Shown here: piece after piece, positions 5,777 through 6,254 of the stretch
Layout of the letters: each line of letters starts with the position of its first letter
How positions within the stretch are numbered: the first letter of the stretch is position 1
Origin: Betaproteobacteria bacterium SG8_40
GTDB taxonomy: Bacteria; Pseudomonadota; Gammaproteobacteria; Burkholderiales; Eutrophovitaceae
Length of the DNA stretch: 6,254 nt
Assembly (NCBI GenBank): GCA_001304425.1
Contig: LJTS01000237.1
Span: forward strand, 1 to 6,254
Direction: 5' to 3'
The notes under the pieces: model-generated
What the model was told of the DNA's origin: nothing
Databases searched by the model: none
Seen by the model: the letters and a program-made list of their open reading frames with translations, nothing else
Translations under genes and position numbers: made by a program

Positions 5777-6254
5777 TTACAGATCGAACCAGCCCTTAGC
5801 CTCGGTTGTGTCCCCACGGTTTGACTTCAGGCTGCTCCCGAGCGAATCGAATTCGTTCTGCTTTGCTTCCTTATCAAAGTCCTTCCTGCTGTCAGCCAGG
5901 AAATCGGCGAGGCCAGCACCGGACTTGCCAGCACCGAACGAACCCTTACCGAGTGACGAGAAACGATTCAGCCACCAGCCACTATTGTCGCTGTCCCAGT
6001 CGACCTTGCCACCCGCACCAACTGCATCGACACTCGCATGCAGCGCGTCAAAGTCAAAAGCAGGCGCTGCTGGTTTGGCCTTGCGGTCACTCGCATGGCG
6101 CATCGCTTCTTCACGCCGAGTTGCCTCTATTGCCAGTTTAAGCAGTGTCTGATCGCTGATCGGCTTGCCGGGGTCGTGATCAAACCCGATTTGTTCGATC
6201 AGGAAGCGAATGCCCGGATCCATCTCGTCTTGCATGACCGGGTAGTCTGCGGCG
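5777..6254 (-). CDS. Unrecognised protein, C-terminal part (5' end probably outside window)
   Basis: I do not recognise this protein. An ATG at 6235 would give 152 residues, but the frame stays open to the right edge (upstream codons read A-A-D-Y-P-V) and no Shine-Dalgarno precedes that ATG or the next one at 6223, so the true start is probably beyond the window. From the 6235 ATG, residues 1-50 are helical-looking and acidic (MDPGIRFLIEQIGFD, then LLKLAIEATRREEAMRH). Residues about 51-75 are Ala/Pro-rich with a Lys/Arg cluster. Residues about 84-106 are Gly-rich with a Trp pair (SGWW, then GKGSFGAGKSGAG). The end is polar and charged, closing GWFDL. There is no membrane segment or signal peptide in the visible part. 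It is co-directional with the DUF3467 operon but 166 bases upstream, so shared function is only possible. Confidence 0.65.
   Translation of the reverse strand, partial: AADYPVMQDEMDPGIRFLIEQIGFDHDPGKPISDQTLLKLAIEATRREEAMRHASDRKAKPAAPAFDFDALHASVDAVGAGGKVDWDSDNSGWWLNRFSSLGKGSFGAGKSGAGLADFLADSRKDFDKEAKQNEFDSLGSSLKSNRGDTTEAKGWFDL

Noticed and set aside
5658..6152. Plus-strand open frame of 164 codons spanning the intergenic region
   Set aside because: It begins at a GTG without a Shine-Dalgarno, has Ser/Arg-rich composition and mostly mirrors the minus-strand gene ending at 5777.
1..6254. tRNA, rRNA, CRISPR array, insertion sequence or attachment site
   Set aside because: I saw no cloverleaf, regular repeat-spacer pattern, transposase motif or paired terminal repeats; almost all bases are accounted for by the minus-strand genes.

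Overview
The window looks like GC-rich chromosomal DNA from a Gram-negative bacterium, most likely a proteobacterium. It encodes HlyD-type periplasmic adaptors, which only make sense in a double-membrane cell. I cannot name a genus. Every gene I can support is on the minus strand, so in transcription order the window reads from right to left.

Layout in transcription order: (1) the 3' part of an unrecognised gene, open to the right edge and ending at 5777; (2) a 166-base intergenic region (5611-5776) that probably carries the promoter of the next operon; (3) a 106-residue DUF3467 protein (5290-5610) with a very strong ribosome binding site; (4) a 45-base spacer with a hairpin; (5) a 627-residue protein joining an N-terminal GAF sensor region to one membrane segment and a HlyD-type adaptor (3361-5244); (6) a 27-base spacer with a ribosome binding site; (7) one uninterrupted reading frame from 3333 to the left edge. 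That frame encodes, in order, a PqqD-like domain, an M50 site-2-protease-like membrane domain, a second HlyD-type adaptor, and then, without any stop codon, the N-terminal motor half of a SecA-like ATPase. It is at least 1111 residues long and continues off the left edge.

The genes read as an export or envelope-assembly cassette. The GAF/HlyD protein and the M50/HlyD protein would form the inner-membrane and periplasmic parts, and the SecA-like motor would supply energy. DUF3467 would be a small accessory protein. No ABC ATPase, RND pump or TolC-like outer-membrane protein is visible, so the SecA-like module is the only energy source seen. The substrate is unknown.

The main point of interest is the in-frame M50-HlyD-SecA joint near 1200. 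It may be a real fusion, which raises a topology problem because a periplasmic adaptor is followed by an ATP-dependent motor with no obvious membrane segment between. It may instead be two genes merged by a one-base indel: a TGATG stop/start overlap lies exactly at the joint in the neighbouring frame, next to a run of four A. All function calls come from reading translations by eye; no database search was run.
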